A DNA stretch of 64,000 nucleotides from Cornus controversa (taxonomy: Eukaryota; Streptophyta; Magnoliopsida; Cornales; Cornaceae). The position numbers and the translations under genes were made by a program. The stretch covers positions 14,223,975-14,287,974 of the forward strand of contig CM048846.1 of NCBI GenBank assembly GCA_026545225.1, given 5' to 3'. Under the pieces are notes generated by a model. The model saw only the letters and a program-made list of their open reading frames with translations, was not told where the DNA came from and did not search any database. Below, one piece after another: positions 1-10,972 of this stretch (positions within the stretch are counted from its first letter, which is position 1; every line of letters begins with the position of its first letter).

Positions 1-559
1 TCTGAGTTGGTGCTGAGTTACAGATTTCATTTTTTTTAGTCTACTTTGTTTTTCTCTTGTTATCGTCAAGGTACTTGAATGTATTGTTTTGTTTAAATTG
101 TCTTTCCGTTTTTTTTTTTTGTGTTCTTTTATCTAATCATTTTGGGTATCTGTTTCTAATAGAGTTCTAATTTGAGTTTTGATGATGTTCCTTTGTGTTA
201 GATTGGTTTGAAAATGAATAGCGATGGCTCATGGCTCTAATCGTGTAAGTTTCAATCATGTTTCCTGTTCATCACTGGTTTGGTCTATAAATTTCGTTGA
301 AGTTCTTGTTTTATCGTTTTCTGTATGTCTCATTTTTCAATTAGATATATTGTTGTTGAAAAGATGTAATTTTTTGTTCGAGTTTAGGGCTTGATTTTTA
401 TGAATTTGTACGTTTCAGGTTAAATTGAGGGTTGTTTATTAAGTTATTTCTGGTTCAAAATTGAAAATGTATTAAAGAAAAGGAAAAGGGGTTGAAAAAT
501 TAAGATCAGAGGAGACCAAATTGATAAAATTGATCGAAAAGGGAAACGGTGGAGACAGT
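1..559 (+). other. Upstream and 5' leader region of the FBS-like gene
   Basis: T-rich, AT-rich sequence directly upstream of the first good ATG at 560. Upstream in-frame sequence exists from 521 but has no ATG. The T-rich stretch with candidate GT and AG sites suggests a 5' UTR intron, common in plant genes, but I cannot place its borders. No other coding signal is seen. Confidence 0.35.
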
Positions 560-1043
560 ATGAGGAAGGTTTCTCCAAAAGACAGGGAATCTAAGACTCC
601 GAGACAGAAAAGGAGGCTAAGGATATCGAGCAACAACAAGTATCTAAGGCCAGGTGCTCTTGCTCAGCTTCGGAACAATAAGGCCGCGACCACCAAGTCT
701 TGTAAGGACCTTGGGAAGAAAAGGGTTGCTGTGTTGGATGCCCAGCAGACAGGCAATGATGTAGTTCAAAACAAGGGTGTTCACCTAAGCCCTTCGGTGT
801 TAACACCGGACACATTTGGGTTTGGTCCTGTAGTTGGACCTCTTGATATGATTAAAATGAATAATTTGATGAGAACACCCAAAACTCCTCGTGCTGAGGA
901 CTGCAAATCTGAGTCGAGGCTCGAGTCCCTCCCAATGGATTTACTGGTATTTATCCTTCTCATTTCTGTTTGATTGCTTGATTTGGATAAGATACTTAAA
1001 TTGAGAATACAATACTTTTGATGGCGCCCCCCCACAAAACTTC

Positions 1044-1079
<36 letters not shown>

Positions 1080-3138
1080 TTTTTGTTTTGCAATTTTCTA
1101 TATGTTGATTGATATTTTCACTTGATATTTTTTCGATTCTTGAAAAACCTGAGGCTGGGAGGCCTATGCATTTGGTTTTTGTGGGGCACAATGGTCATTT
1201 ATATGATGTAAGACACATTGACACACAACTCACACACCCACTCTTGTTCCTATGGGGACTTGTACCCTCAATCTCCCATGTGGGAGGAGGGAGATTCTAC
1301 TTGAACTAAAGACTCAGTCTGTTAATTACTTGTGTATTGAATTTTACTCAAATCTCCAAAGATACATATTAAATCCTTGAAGTTAATTATTCAAGTAACT
1401 TTTTATATGTTGATTATGAAATAGATTGGCTATAGACTTGGAACTAGAGTACATTAGGTGATTTCATCTTATACAGCAAATGATGGCAACTAATAGGTTA
1501 ATCTACACTTATTACACAAAGAAGTTGGAGCTTCTTATGATAGGTTTCACATCTGGGATTATGGTGAGAATTCAAGATAGATACATGTTTATTCTCATAT
1601 ATATTTGTGAGATTTCTCTTTGTAGTTTGAGGAAAGTGATACCTCATTTGGAGAACTTTGTGCATGTTCTATAGAGTTATATGAGTTGTGGATTGGGCTT
1701 ATATTTTGGGGGTGATAGTGAATACTCCAGAGTCCAGTGCATACTTCTAAGTTGGAGGTTAGTTTGGTGGTGCTGAGGTGGGTTTTGACTCTTGAATGAT
1801 AACATTGATTCAGTGAAAATTTGGTGCATCTCTTAGAGATCCAGCATAATAGATGGATTTTCTTTTTAAGACTGGATGTGCTCATATATTATATGAAGAG
1901 GTTCTTGAAAAATCTGGGGAGGCTGGTGTTTTGTTGCTGATGTTTATAATGGTGAGGCTGGTATGTACATGTGGTTTGTCAATGATACAAATTATTTTTT
2001 GGCAAGTCAATAATGTAAGTTAAATAAATGCCCCTTTCTTTCTAAAATTTTACCATTTCGTGGAAGCAACACTGGATAGAAATAGATTAGACAAAGCTAA
2101 GAATTCTAGAAATCGTAGACCAAATGAAAGATTTTCCATGTGATAGATGAGCAGAATGCTGTGAGAGGTGTTTGGGACTTTAATTGCAACACATTTGACG
2201 GTTTAGGAGCCATGGTGCAATTGCTTAGTTACTTATTTCTCATAAGTTCACTTTCAGGATGGCTTTTCTTTAGCAGTGTGTGTGTGTGAAGTTAACAGTT
2301 TATTGTTATGACACTTGGACAGACAGACACACACACACACATTCATATGCATGTACATTGACATGTATTTGAAAAGGTAAAACTGGATTTACAAGGCTAT
2401 TAAGGCATTGCATGCTTGCATTTATTCACTTTCTGTGTATTTTAATCATTTTTCGTATGGGTTACTGATTTGTATTTGGTTTGTGATTTGAGGTCAAAAT
2501 ACTCTGCCATCTGCACCATGACCAACTCAGAGCAGTATTCCATGTCTCCCAGAGAATTAGAAAGGCTGTGAGTTTCTGAACGCGTATATACATACATATA
2601 TGTGTATGTTTGTATAATTTAAGATCAGAGAGGAAAGATGAGTAATACTGTTTATGCTATTGAATCAGGTTTCACTTGCTAGGCAGTTCCACTTCAATTA
2701 CACTACCCCAGATCGATCCAGACAAGAGATGTTAAGAACAATGACTCCACTCCCAACAGAACACTGGCCTTTCGTAAGGTAGGTATCTCAACTCTCATTA
2801 AATAAATATCTTTAAGATCTTATTACCCTTCTGTTGCATTTTCTAATACACGGGTGTCCCCTTGCAGCAAGGGAGAAGGAAAGGGCATATGGCTTCCAAG
2901 CCCACACACTCCTAAAGCTCCCAGGCATGGTCCGCGACCACCTTCTCGTATGAATATGAAGTTCACTGAGATGCGGCAAATTTCAGCTGTTCTGTTCCAG
3001 GAATCATCAGCATTCCCTTCTAGATGCATGGTACCATCTGTTTTACCAAAGCCCTTGTGCAAATCCTTGGCTTCGAATCGCGTTCTATTTTACGAGGATG
3101 AGTTATGTCAGGCTGTTGCTCAAAACAAACTTCGTTGA
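560..3138 (+). CDS. FBS4: F-box protein, FBS4-like (SCF ubiquitin-ligase adaptor)
   Basis: Four coding exons with GT-AG borders and consistent phase: 560-946, 2493-2567, 2669-2778 and 2868-3138 (TGA), giving 280 residues. The start is the first in-frame ATG (MRKVSPKDRES). Residues about 30-50 hold the conserved patch YLRPGALAQLRNNK. The F-box crosses the exon 1/2 junction (LPMDLL joined to VKILCHLHHDQLRAVFHVS). The C-terminal half has a basic, proline-rich stretch (PHTPKAPRHGPRPPSR) and ends FYEDELCQAVAQNKLR. This layout, with a short divergent F-box and no kelch or LRR repeats, matches the plant FBS (F-box stress induced) family; it looks most like the longer FBS4 type. Family members bind SKP1-like proteins, and FBS1 also binds 14-3-3 proteins. 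The substrate is unknown. The exact paralogue (FBS4 rather than FBS1-3) is inferred from length and the N-terminal patch. Confidence 0.85.
1045..1076. repeat. Poly-C tract of 32 bases in FBS-like intron 1
   Basis: An uninterrupted run of 32 C on the + strand, preceded by a shorter C run at 1027-1033, inside intron 1 (947-2492). Homopolymer C runs this long are rare in AT-rich plant DNA and are prone to polymerase slippage and to G-quadruplex or i-motif folding. The length may also be an assembly artefact. The rest of intron 1 holds only a CA-rich microsatellite near 2320-2340. Confidence 0.9.
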
Positions 3139-3546
3139 GTTTGAGGCTGTTTCTTCCTTATCCCCTCTTGTTCCCATATGTATAGTCTGTTTTCTATTCC
3201 CTCTAGTGGTAGTAGTTTTAGAGTATTTTAGACACAATGCAGTTTTGTAGCTTTGCTTGGGTGAATATATGTCTTGGGGATGTCATGGGACTTTAGATTT
3301 GCATTAGGAATTGTAAGATTGGGTGAGATTGTCATTATAATAATATGTTCAAACTGGTTTTCTTTGTATAGTTACCTATATTTTGTTTTCAAGAATGGTA
3401 GTAGTTATGTTTTTCGAAAAATTAGTGCAGTAGCATTAGTATTGTTATTATTTTTTCATACAAAATACAAGGGACTTGTCCGTATTATATTTGATGCATC
3501 TCCTGAAGATCTTTGTAGCTCAGTGTATTCATGGTTGAACTTCATC

Positions 3547-3768
3547 AGTAATGTTTTTGTTTAGTATTTATAATTTGTTTAAAGAGGGAAAATAAGGTGA
3601 ATTTATATGTTAGAACTAAACAAGCTGACTAATATTGATTCTTATTTTTTATTTTCAGTAATGTTTTAGTTTAGTATTTATAATTTGTTGAAAGAGGGAA
3701 AATAAGGTGAATTTATATGTTAGAACTGGACAAGCTGATTAATATTGATTCTTATTTTTTATTTTTGA
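3547..3768 (+). repeat. Tandem direct duplication of about 111 bp
   Basis: Two adjacent copies (3547-3657 and 3658-3768) share long identical stretches such as TTTAGTATTTATAATTTGTT and AAAGAGGGAAAATAAGGTGA, with a handful of substitutions. It lies just past the end of the F-box gene, in or near its 3' UTR. No ORF or transposon end is associated. Confidence 0.85.
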
Positions 3769-4272
3769 TAAAAAAAAATGATATACTAAAAAGCAGAAAT
3801 CCTTAATATGAACCATTTTTTATACTCGTCAAATCAAATGGTTCTCTTCATGTAAACAAATTCCACAGTTCTCAATTTGACATTATGAACATGGAATCAG
3901 ATACTCCGTTTCATAATAAAATGTTTTCTCGTAAAATTTTCTACATAAAATCACTTCCCCTATCATTTTCAGTTATTTAGTTGAATTTTTTTAAAAAACA
4001 ATTCACCAATTCTTAGAAAATTCACTTATATAACATTTCACATTGGCGTGCACCTATGAGAGAATATTTAAGTTTATATATGTGCAGTTATATAAACATA
4101 TATGTAAAATAACTAGTGTATGCCCATGTCTACAGTAAAATCAATGCACTGGGAATCATGACCGTTGGATGGTTAGATACAGTGATTTTAGGTTGTAGAT
4201 AAGGAAAGATATTTTGGACCAAGCTTAAATATAATACAAATATGTAAACATAAAACACTCGTCTACACACTA
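3769..4272. other. Intergenic AT-rich stretch, no feature seen
   Basis: No gene, RNA or clear repeat is seen between the tandem duplication and the next MITE. The ORFs here are short and lack any family signature. Confidence 0.5.
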
Positions 4273-4494
4273 TGGCCCTGTTTGGTATCCATTTTGTTTT
4301 TGGTGTTTCTATTTTTGGGCGGTACTGTAGTAGATTTGGAGCCCAAAACATGTTCTGGACAAATTGTTTTGTTTTGTACAGTGGTAAAACATTTAAAATT
4401 TTTGGGGCCAAAATAGAAACACCAAATCGATGTTTTTGGGTGATTTAACACTGTAGCGCCCAATATCTAACACTTAAAAACATACCAGAAACAG
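4273..4494. mobile_element. Probable Tourist-like (PIF/Harbinger) MITE
   Basis: The ends resemble each other in inverted orientation: GGCCCTGTTTGGTATCC on the left, and on the right a sequence whose complement starts CCTGTTTCTGGTATG. Inside, TTGGTGTTTCTATTTT near 4300 is repeated inverted near 4405-4425, so the element can fold back. The GGCCCTGTTTGG start is typical of plant Tourist MITEs. The flanking trinucleotide (TAT on both sides) is not the canonical TTA/TAA, so borders and class are tentative. Confidence 0.45.
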
Positions 4495-5217
4495 GTATAA
4501 AACCCCAAATCAAAACCCTAGCTCATTTTCTTCCTTTTATTTCTCTCTCCTCTACCTCGATTGGCTCTAGCGATTTGAGGCAATTCGAACACATCTCTGG
4601 GTTATGGCCATTTTCACGAACATTAAAGTCGATCAAAGCTTCCTTCTTGCTCTCCAGACTTTAGTTACGACTTTTTTTGAAAGTCTTTGAATCTGGAGTA
4701 AACCTAACTACACATGTCATCTTGATGTCTTTTGATTTTATGTCAATTCCACATAAATTTCGATTTAGATGCACACACACACACATATAGATATATAGGA
4801 TGTATTGGCCCAACATATAAACCCTAGTTCTTCAATTAGAGTTTTGTTTTTGCACTTTATTCTTCGAACATGTGAATCCTAGTTCTTCGTTCTATATTTA
4901 TAAGAGCATTGTTTCCTCTATTTCATATTTATATGTGTACATATTTAAGAACTGGGCTAGCTCTTAGTCCCACGTTATATAAAAGTTCAAGGATATTCTA
5001 TAGGACAAACCTAAGTATTTTTTCTGATAGGTGGATTATGTGTTACCTTTCTGTGTGGTAAGATCACCAATTGATTATTGGCCGTGATTTGTATATTAGT
5101 TGTGTATGGAATGGATTGATTCGTTGATGAACTCAAATTATTAGTTTGAGTCTTAGCATAAAATTCACTTTTAAAATTTAATGGTTTCTCTTGCTTCTTC
5201 TTTTTGAGATTGTTGTA
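4495..5217. other. Intergenic region, no gene recognised
   Basis: This stretch contains CT-rich DNA at 4520-4560 and a CA/TA microsatellite near 4772-4795. The CT-rich part looks like a plant 5' UTR, but no coding frame follows it. It may be a decayed gene fragment; nothing firm is visible. Confidence 0.3.
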
Positions 5218-5226
5218 TTTTGAAAG

Positions 5227-6406
5227 GGGAGCTGATATTGGCACTCCACCAATATCCTCTGACACTCGACTTTCACCTTTTTGTAAAGTATAATTACAAA
5301 TGTGTCCCTCTACTATACAACATTTGATTATTATATTTTTAATACCCTAATTGTCCTTATTTGATAATGTTAGAATTCTTAACTTCAAATTGCAACTTCT
5401 CTCTCACGTTCTTTTTTGGTGTGAAAATACTTTTTAGTTGATTTTAAAAATATTATTTTTTCATGTTGAATCAATTTATCAATATTTATTTTAGAAGTAA
5501 AAAAGTTTAGGATTCAATATAATGATTTAGAGAGTATCAATCAAATGTATGTGATTCAGATAATAAAAGTTACATGATTAGATAAGTTGAGAAAAAGTTG
5601 TTAATAATAGATTACCTAGAGAAATATTAAAAATGTATTTGAGTTGGAAACAAACATTATATCAATGAATAAAACCTATTTGAAAAAAAATTAATTATAT
5701 TTAAAATCGAAAGAAAATTTAATTTCACTTGAATAAAAATTATGATATATAGTTCTTTAAGAAAACTAAGAAAATCTTTTTTATTTTAATAGAGAACTTT
5801 TAGAAATTAAAAGATGAAAAGAGAAAAACATGACTTTATGAAATATTTTTTTAATTGTAGTTGTCGTAATTTAACTAAGGAGCCTTTGCACCAAAATTTC
5901 AAAAGATAAAAATAAAAAAATTAATATGATATTTTTTTTCGTTTGCTTTTTATTTTCTCCTCCTTCCTTTCTATTTTGTTTGTTCACAAATTGATGGTAT
6001 GTTTCAAAATTTTAATTTATGTTATTTTATAAATAAGACACATGGAAAATAAATTACACATTTGGTGAGTAAAAATAGAATATTTCAAATTTTGGATTCT
6101 TTGAGTTATATATGATAAGGACACGAACAACAAGTTTCAATTGAAAAATGTCTAAACTATAGTATTTGGGTGGTAATAAATAGATTGTTATACTGTAAAC
6201 CTAAAGTAAAAAAGTTAAAAAAATATTTTTTTAAGAAAAATAAAAATATAAATTAAAATTGAGTCTTGAATTAGAAGGGCAATTAGGGTACTAAAAATAT
6301 AAGAATCTAAAATGGTATAACATATGACTACTTTTGTAATTTTACTTTACAAAAATATAGGAGTGAAGTGACAGAAGATATTGGTGGAGTGCCAATATCA
6401 GCTCCC
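5227..6406. mobile_element. Non-autonomous Mutator-like element with long terminal inverted repeats
   Basis: The left end reads GGGAGCTGATATTGGCACTC and the right end is its inverted match (5227 onward against 6406 backward). The similarity continues inward for about 140 bp on each side, including the TGTAAAGTA and ACCCTAATTG blocks. Flanking 9-mers are TTTTGAAAG (5218-5226) and TTTTAAAAA (6407-6415), 7 of 9 identical, as expected for an aged 9-bp MULE target duplication. The interior is very AT-rich with no ORF, so it cannot move without a transposase from elsewhere. Confidence 0.85.
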
Positions 6407-6415
6407 TTTTAAAAA

Positions 6416-6830
6416 TTATATTTTATCTTCTTATTTAATTTATTCATTGGTTGGGCATCTTTCCATTATGTGCTAACGATGAGATATGTCATCAACTTCA
6501 GTGGACCTTACCTCAGTTGATTGAACATTATGATATTGGAGTATCTCTTGCTGATGCAGTTTGTGCATTATGCCTTACTATTGTTTTATATTTGCTTAGC
6601 TGGAAATTGTGACATCAATTATTATTTATGTTGTGCTTAAATTTATTGGGCTCATGAAAACATCATTGAAGCCAATTTGGAAAATAAGGATTAAAGTTGA
6701 TTTTGGAAATTTAAATGAAACCTTGTTCATAAGAATTAATATTGCTTAATCTAGAAGAGGGTTACTAAAACCTTTACTTAAAAAAGCATTACTAAAGTCG
6801 CAGTTTTTCTTGCTGATGAGGATGCGTAGT
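6416..6830. other. Intergenic, no gene recognised
   Basis: Only short open frames occur, with no family motif. This is ordinary AT-rich spacer between the MULE and the tandem duplication. Confidence 0.4.
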
Positions 6831-6971
6831 TAGATGTACTATCTTTTCAATGAACACTGAAAACCTTATTCGTAAAAATTCTAGAACCCATCAATCATAA
6901 GATGACATGTAAGTTTCTGAATATTTAACTACTAGACCATCTTTTAGGACTTTGCATTTGAATATTGACAG

Positions 6972-7603
6972 TAGGGCTACAACTCGGATGTATTGGATGG
7001 GCTAGAGGTACAACTTAGACTTAACCTTACATATGAAATGTTTAATCTTAACTCAATTCTAGCCCTACTTTTAACCCTAACTACTCAACCCTAGCCCAAC
7101 CCATCCTTAAATTTTTAGACTCGGGTTTGCAACTCGGGTTAAGATTTCGGATTAGAAAGTTGGGTTAATTCGGGTTATCTATATCACTAATCTCCATGTT
7201 AAAAATTTAAAGTGATCTTTAGTAAGTTTCACAATAGATTAGTCCTAAACACAAAAAATTAAGAACTTAATGCAAATTTCTAAAAAATTAATTATCAAAA
7301 GTGTTAACATACAATAAATTAAGATTTAAATAAAGGAAGTTGAGAAGAAAAATTTTATCACAATTTAAATATTATATATAACATATTTAAAATAAAAAAA
7401 ATGTATAAAAATAATATTACAATTTGGGTTCAGGTTAGGCTCGGGTTGTTAGCACCTCAACCCAAGTCCAACTCTAATTAAGTTTGGGTTAAGGCTTTTC
7501 AACCCAAGCTCAACCCTAATTGCAAAAATAGTTGCCCAAGCTCGTAAATAATCGGGTTGGGCTCGGGTTGGGTTCGGATTGCCCAACACAAGTTGCACCC
7601 CTA
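6972..7603. mobile_element. Non-autonomous hAT element, 632 bp
   Basis: It starts TAGGGCTACAACTCGG and ends GTTGCACCCCTA, so the ends are inverted matches of the hAT type. Flanking octamers are ATTGACAG (6964-6971) and ATGGATAG (7604-7611). The paralogous empty site at 8104-8111 reads ATGGACAG, one change from each flank, which fixes the borders and the 8-bp duplication. The subterminal zones are rich in CGGGTT and CCCAACC repeats, possible transposase-binding sites. No transposase ORF. Confidence 0.9.
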
Positions 7604-8241
7604 ATGGATAGAGAGAATGTACTCTCAAAAAGTGTCTATCTATCATTGGCTACTCATGAATGAGTCAATGGGCTTATGTTAATTGCTCTGGAGATTGATA
7701 TTGATGTTACTTGCTCTGGAGTTGGGCATTGTAGTTGAGCACACATTTGTATAATGCTCAAAATCAGCTCTCTTGAGGTATGTATTAGATGTACTATCTT
7801 TTCAATGAACATTGAAAACCTTATTCCTAAAAATTCTAGAACCCATCAATCATAATATAACATGTTAAACATTTTACAAGGGATTTGATAGGTTTATGAG
7901 GAATTAGAAATGATTATCTGAATATTTTGAGAGAAAATGATGGGTTCCAAGGGAGATTCTAGTAAATATGGCAAATTCTATAAAATTTGCTAAATAAATA
8001 GAGGTTTGTTAGAAATCTTGAGTTTTTGAGGTTGAAACTAATTAGTTTGTAAGTTTCTGAATATTCAACCATTAGACCATCTTTTAGGACTTTGCATTTG
8101 AATATGGACAGAGAGAATGCACTCTTAAGAAGTGTCTATCTGTCATTGGCTGCTCATGAATGAGTCAACGGGCTTATGTTAATTGTTCTGGAGATTGGTG
8201 CTGATGTTAATTGCTCTGGAGATGAGCATTGCAGTTGAGCA

Positions 8242-9694
8242 TGTTGGACTTAAACCCCCTTCATTCGGCACCGCAGAAGTATATCATCACATAAACAATC
8301 GTACAAGCATATATGAAGATAAAAATCAAACACATCTATGCACAACACATTATTTTACATGGTTCGAGAGAAAGATTTCACTATATTGAGAAGATAATAT
8401 ACAACATGCGAAAAGTATGCCTACCACATACACTCTTTCACTCTCTCTTGACATCTTTCCCCCGTAACACATACTCTCTCTTCTCCTCACAACAATCACC
8501 ACCCCCTTACATTTTTCCTCTCTTTCTTTCTTTTTCCTTTTAACCATATATCTATTTATAGAGTCTCCAAAACCAATTCCTTCTTGAACAAGGATTCTCA
8601 TACCTTGTCTAACAAGAAATTACCAATTCAATCACAACTCTAAAACATATGTATACAACTTTCTCCCCAAGTCTTCAGTCTTGCTCCACAAGTCTTTAGG
8701 CTTCCAAAAGAGAAAAAGAAACTGTCACAACTAAATTTGAGCCACAAACCCAACAATCTCCACCTTAGCTCAAATTTCATCAACGCGGTCCTCTATAGCT
8801 CCACCTCGACCGAAGATTCCTCCATTGGTGTTCAATTGCTCACGCATGGCAACCCACTAATCAATTATCATCATCACTCATCATCCTCCTCATCATTATC
8901 TCTACCCCCACACCTTCTTCTTTTCTCACTCACTGCTATTTTGGGCCGAAAATAACAAACTTTCCTTTTTCATACCATCATATTGCCCCATTTTGAAAAC
9001 GAGCATCCTCTGGTTTGTTTCAAGACTTGTTCCTCATGGGCTTCAAACTATCATCATCTTCATGTCGTCATCAGCTCTGATTATATCTTTATAACTCTTC
9101 ACGATCAACCTTCTGTTCTGACACATTGCCAATCTTCGGCTCTGATACCAATTGTTGGGAATTAATCCCCCTTCATTTGGCACATTGGAAGTATATCATC
9201 ACATAAACAATCATACAAGCATATACGGAGATAAAAATTAAACACATTTACGCACAACACAATATTTTACATCGTTCACCCAACTCTAGGGCTATGTCCA
9301 TGGAGAGAGAGATTTCACTATATTGAGAAGAAAATATACAACACGTGAAAAGCATGCCTACCACACACACTTTTTCACTTTCTCTTGGCATCTTCCCTCG
9401 AAATTACATATACTCTCTCACCTCCTCATAGCAATCACCAATCCTTTACATCTTTCCTCTCTATCTCTCTTTTTTCCTTTAACCCTACATCTATTTATAA
9501 AGTCTCCAAAATCAATTCATTCTTGAACAAGGATTCTCATTCCTTGTCTAACAAGAAGTTACCAATTTAATCATAACTCTAAAATAGATGTATACAACTA
9601 TCTCCTCAAGTCTTCAGCTTTGCTCCACAAGTCTGTAGGCTTCCAAAAGAGAAAAGAAAACTGCTGCAACTGAATTTGAGCCACAAGGCCAACA
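8242..9694 (-). mobile_element. Miniature non-autonomous Copia-type LTR retrotransposon
   Basis: Two direct repeats bounded by TGTTGG and CCAACA act as LTRs: 8242-8755 (514 bp) and 9153-9694 (542 bp, with an extra patch near 9270-9300). On the minus strand, the primer-binding site TGGTATCAGAGCCGAAG (9134-9150) lies two bases inside the LTR and matches the 3' end of initiator tRNA-Met. A purine tract AAGGTGGAGAT next to 8755 precedes the other LTR, the usual Copia arrangement. The 397-bp interior encodes no gag or pol. The target duplication is GAGCA (8237-8241) and AAGCA (9695-9699); copy A of the surrounding duplication is the empty site. The two LTRs differ at many positions, so it is old. 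It is larger than classical TRIM elements but of the same kind. Confidence 0.9.
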
Positions 9695-9742
9695 AAGCAC
9701 ACATCTGTATAATGCTCAAAATCAGCTCTCTTGAGATATGTA

Positions 9743-10389
9743 TTAATTTTCTTTGGTTTATTGATGCTTAGTTTTCTTTGATTTATTGATGCTCAGTTAA
9801 TTGATGCCATACATTTGATTACTTAGTGGGGCATGAAAGGCTTGCAAAGGCATTTTTAGCAAAGAAGAACCGACTTAGAAAGATTTGGCTGAAAAATTTT
9901 CAAAAGCAATCACATTAGATGATGGAAGATAGAAACTTCTTTGTGGTGATGTTATCAAATCTTATTTATAGTAAATGCATCTTCATGGTGCCTAATTATA
10001 TATGTGTTTGGATGCCTACTGCCTTTTCTTGTACACAACAACATTGTGTTGGATTTTATGTTCAAATTGTAATCCTTTATTTTTTTGGATATATGGGTTT
10101 AGTCTTATTTGTTGTGTCTAATTTGTTGGATTGTTGCTATTTAGAGCAAATTGTAATATTTAAATTTGTTGGAAAGTTATGGTATTTGAATTTTGTTTGA
10201 GAGGTATATATTTAGACTCGGTTGGATTATGCCAATTTTTTAAAAATATTTATCAAGACACGCCCAACCCCAGAACAAATATTTTCCAAATTGGTTTAAA
10301 AATAACTAAAATTATGCTATAGGTGAGTGAGGGATATGAGGCTTTTTTGGCCAAAAGTTATGGGCTTTGGCAGGAGTCATGACTGCTGC
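9743..10389. other. Intergenic, no gene recognised
   Basis: A 93-codon open frame at 9919-10200 consists of hydrophobic, T-rich codons with no family signature and is probably chance. Nothing else is seen. Confidence 0.4.
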
Positions 10390-10964
10390 TAGGGGTGTAC
10401 ACGGTTCGGTTCCTTACGGTTCTTGGTGGAACCGGAACCATTCCCAATAGTTCCTTAATTTTGGAACTGAAACCGTTGAGTTCAGTTTGGTTCTGATTTT
10501 TTACGATTCCGGTTTCGGTTCCCTAACGGTTCCTTGTCAATTTTTTTTTCTTCTTAATTTATAATATTGGCAAGATATACATTTATACTTGTGCACCCCT
10601 AGTTATAACAATAGATTATAAACTATTAGTATTTATTTATCTATCTTGTATTATATAAATATATAGAACATTAGAACTTAGAAACTATTAGTATTTATAT
10701 ATATATTATATATTTACACTTTATATATAAATAGAACACTAGAATTTAGAAGGTATTAGTATTTATTTATATATTATATATTTTATACTTATTGGTCATT
10801 TATATATTATATATATATTTTTTCTAACGGTTCCGATTCTGGTTTCTTGACTTGGAACCGGAACCGTAGTGAATGATTCCTAAAATTTGGGACCGAAACC
10901 GTAGTTAACAGTTCAGTTCGGTGCAGTTACGGTTCTGGTTCAACCGGTTCTTTGTGCATCCCTA
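10390..10964. mobile_element. Non-autonomous hAT element, 575 bp
   Basis: It starts TAGGGGTGTACACGGTTCGG and ends TTTGTGCATCCCTA. The 8-bp flanks are ACTGCTGC (10382-10389) and ACTGTTGC (10965-10972), 7 of 8 identical. The subterminal regions carry many copies of CGGTTC and its complement GAACCG on both sides. The centre (10600-10800) is AT-rich with a repeated unit containing CTATTAGTATTTAT. There is no ORF. Confidence 0.9.
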
Positions 10965-10972
10965 ACTGTTGC

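Larger units (their letters stand above)
6831..9742 (+). repeat. Tandem segmental duplication (copies A and B) disrupted by two transposons
   Basis: Copy A (about 6831-7784) and copy B (about 7785-9742) share TAGATGTACTATCTTTTCAA, GGACTTTGCATTTGAATAT, GAGTCAATGGGCTTATGTTA (one change in B) and ATGCTCAAAATCAGCTCTCT in the same order. Copy A carries a hAT element at 6972-7603 that B lacks. Copy B carries a Copia-like element at 8242-9694 that A lacks, plus about 165 bp near 7866-8050 absent from A. No coding capacity is recognisable. The direct adjacency fits unequal crossing over before either insertion. Confidence 0.85.

Noticed and set aside
1109-1309. 66-codon ORF in FBS-like intron 1 as an alternative exon
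   Set aside because: It has no family match, and skipping it gives a correct exon 1 to exon 2 phase that rebuilds the F-box.
9919-10200. 93-codon hydrophobic ORF
   Set aside because: T-rich codons give spurious hydrophobicity; no homologue is recognised and no gene structure surrounds it.
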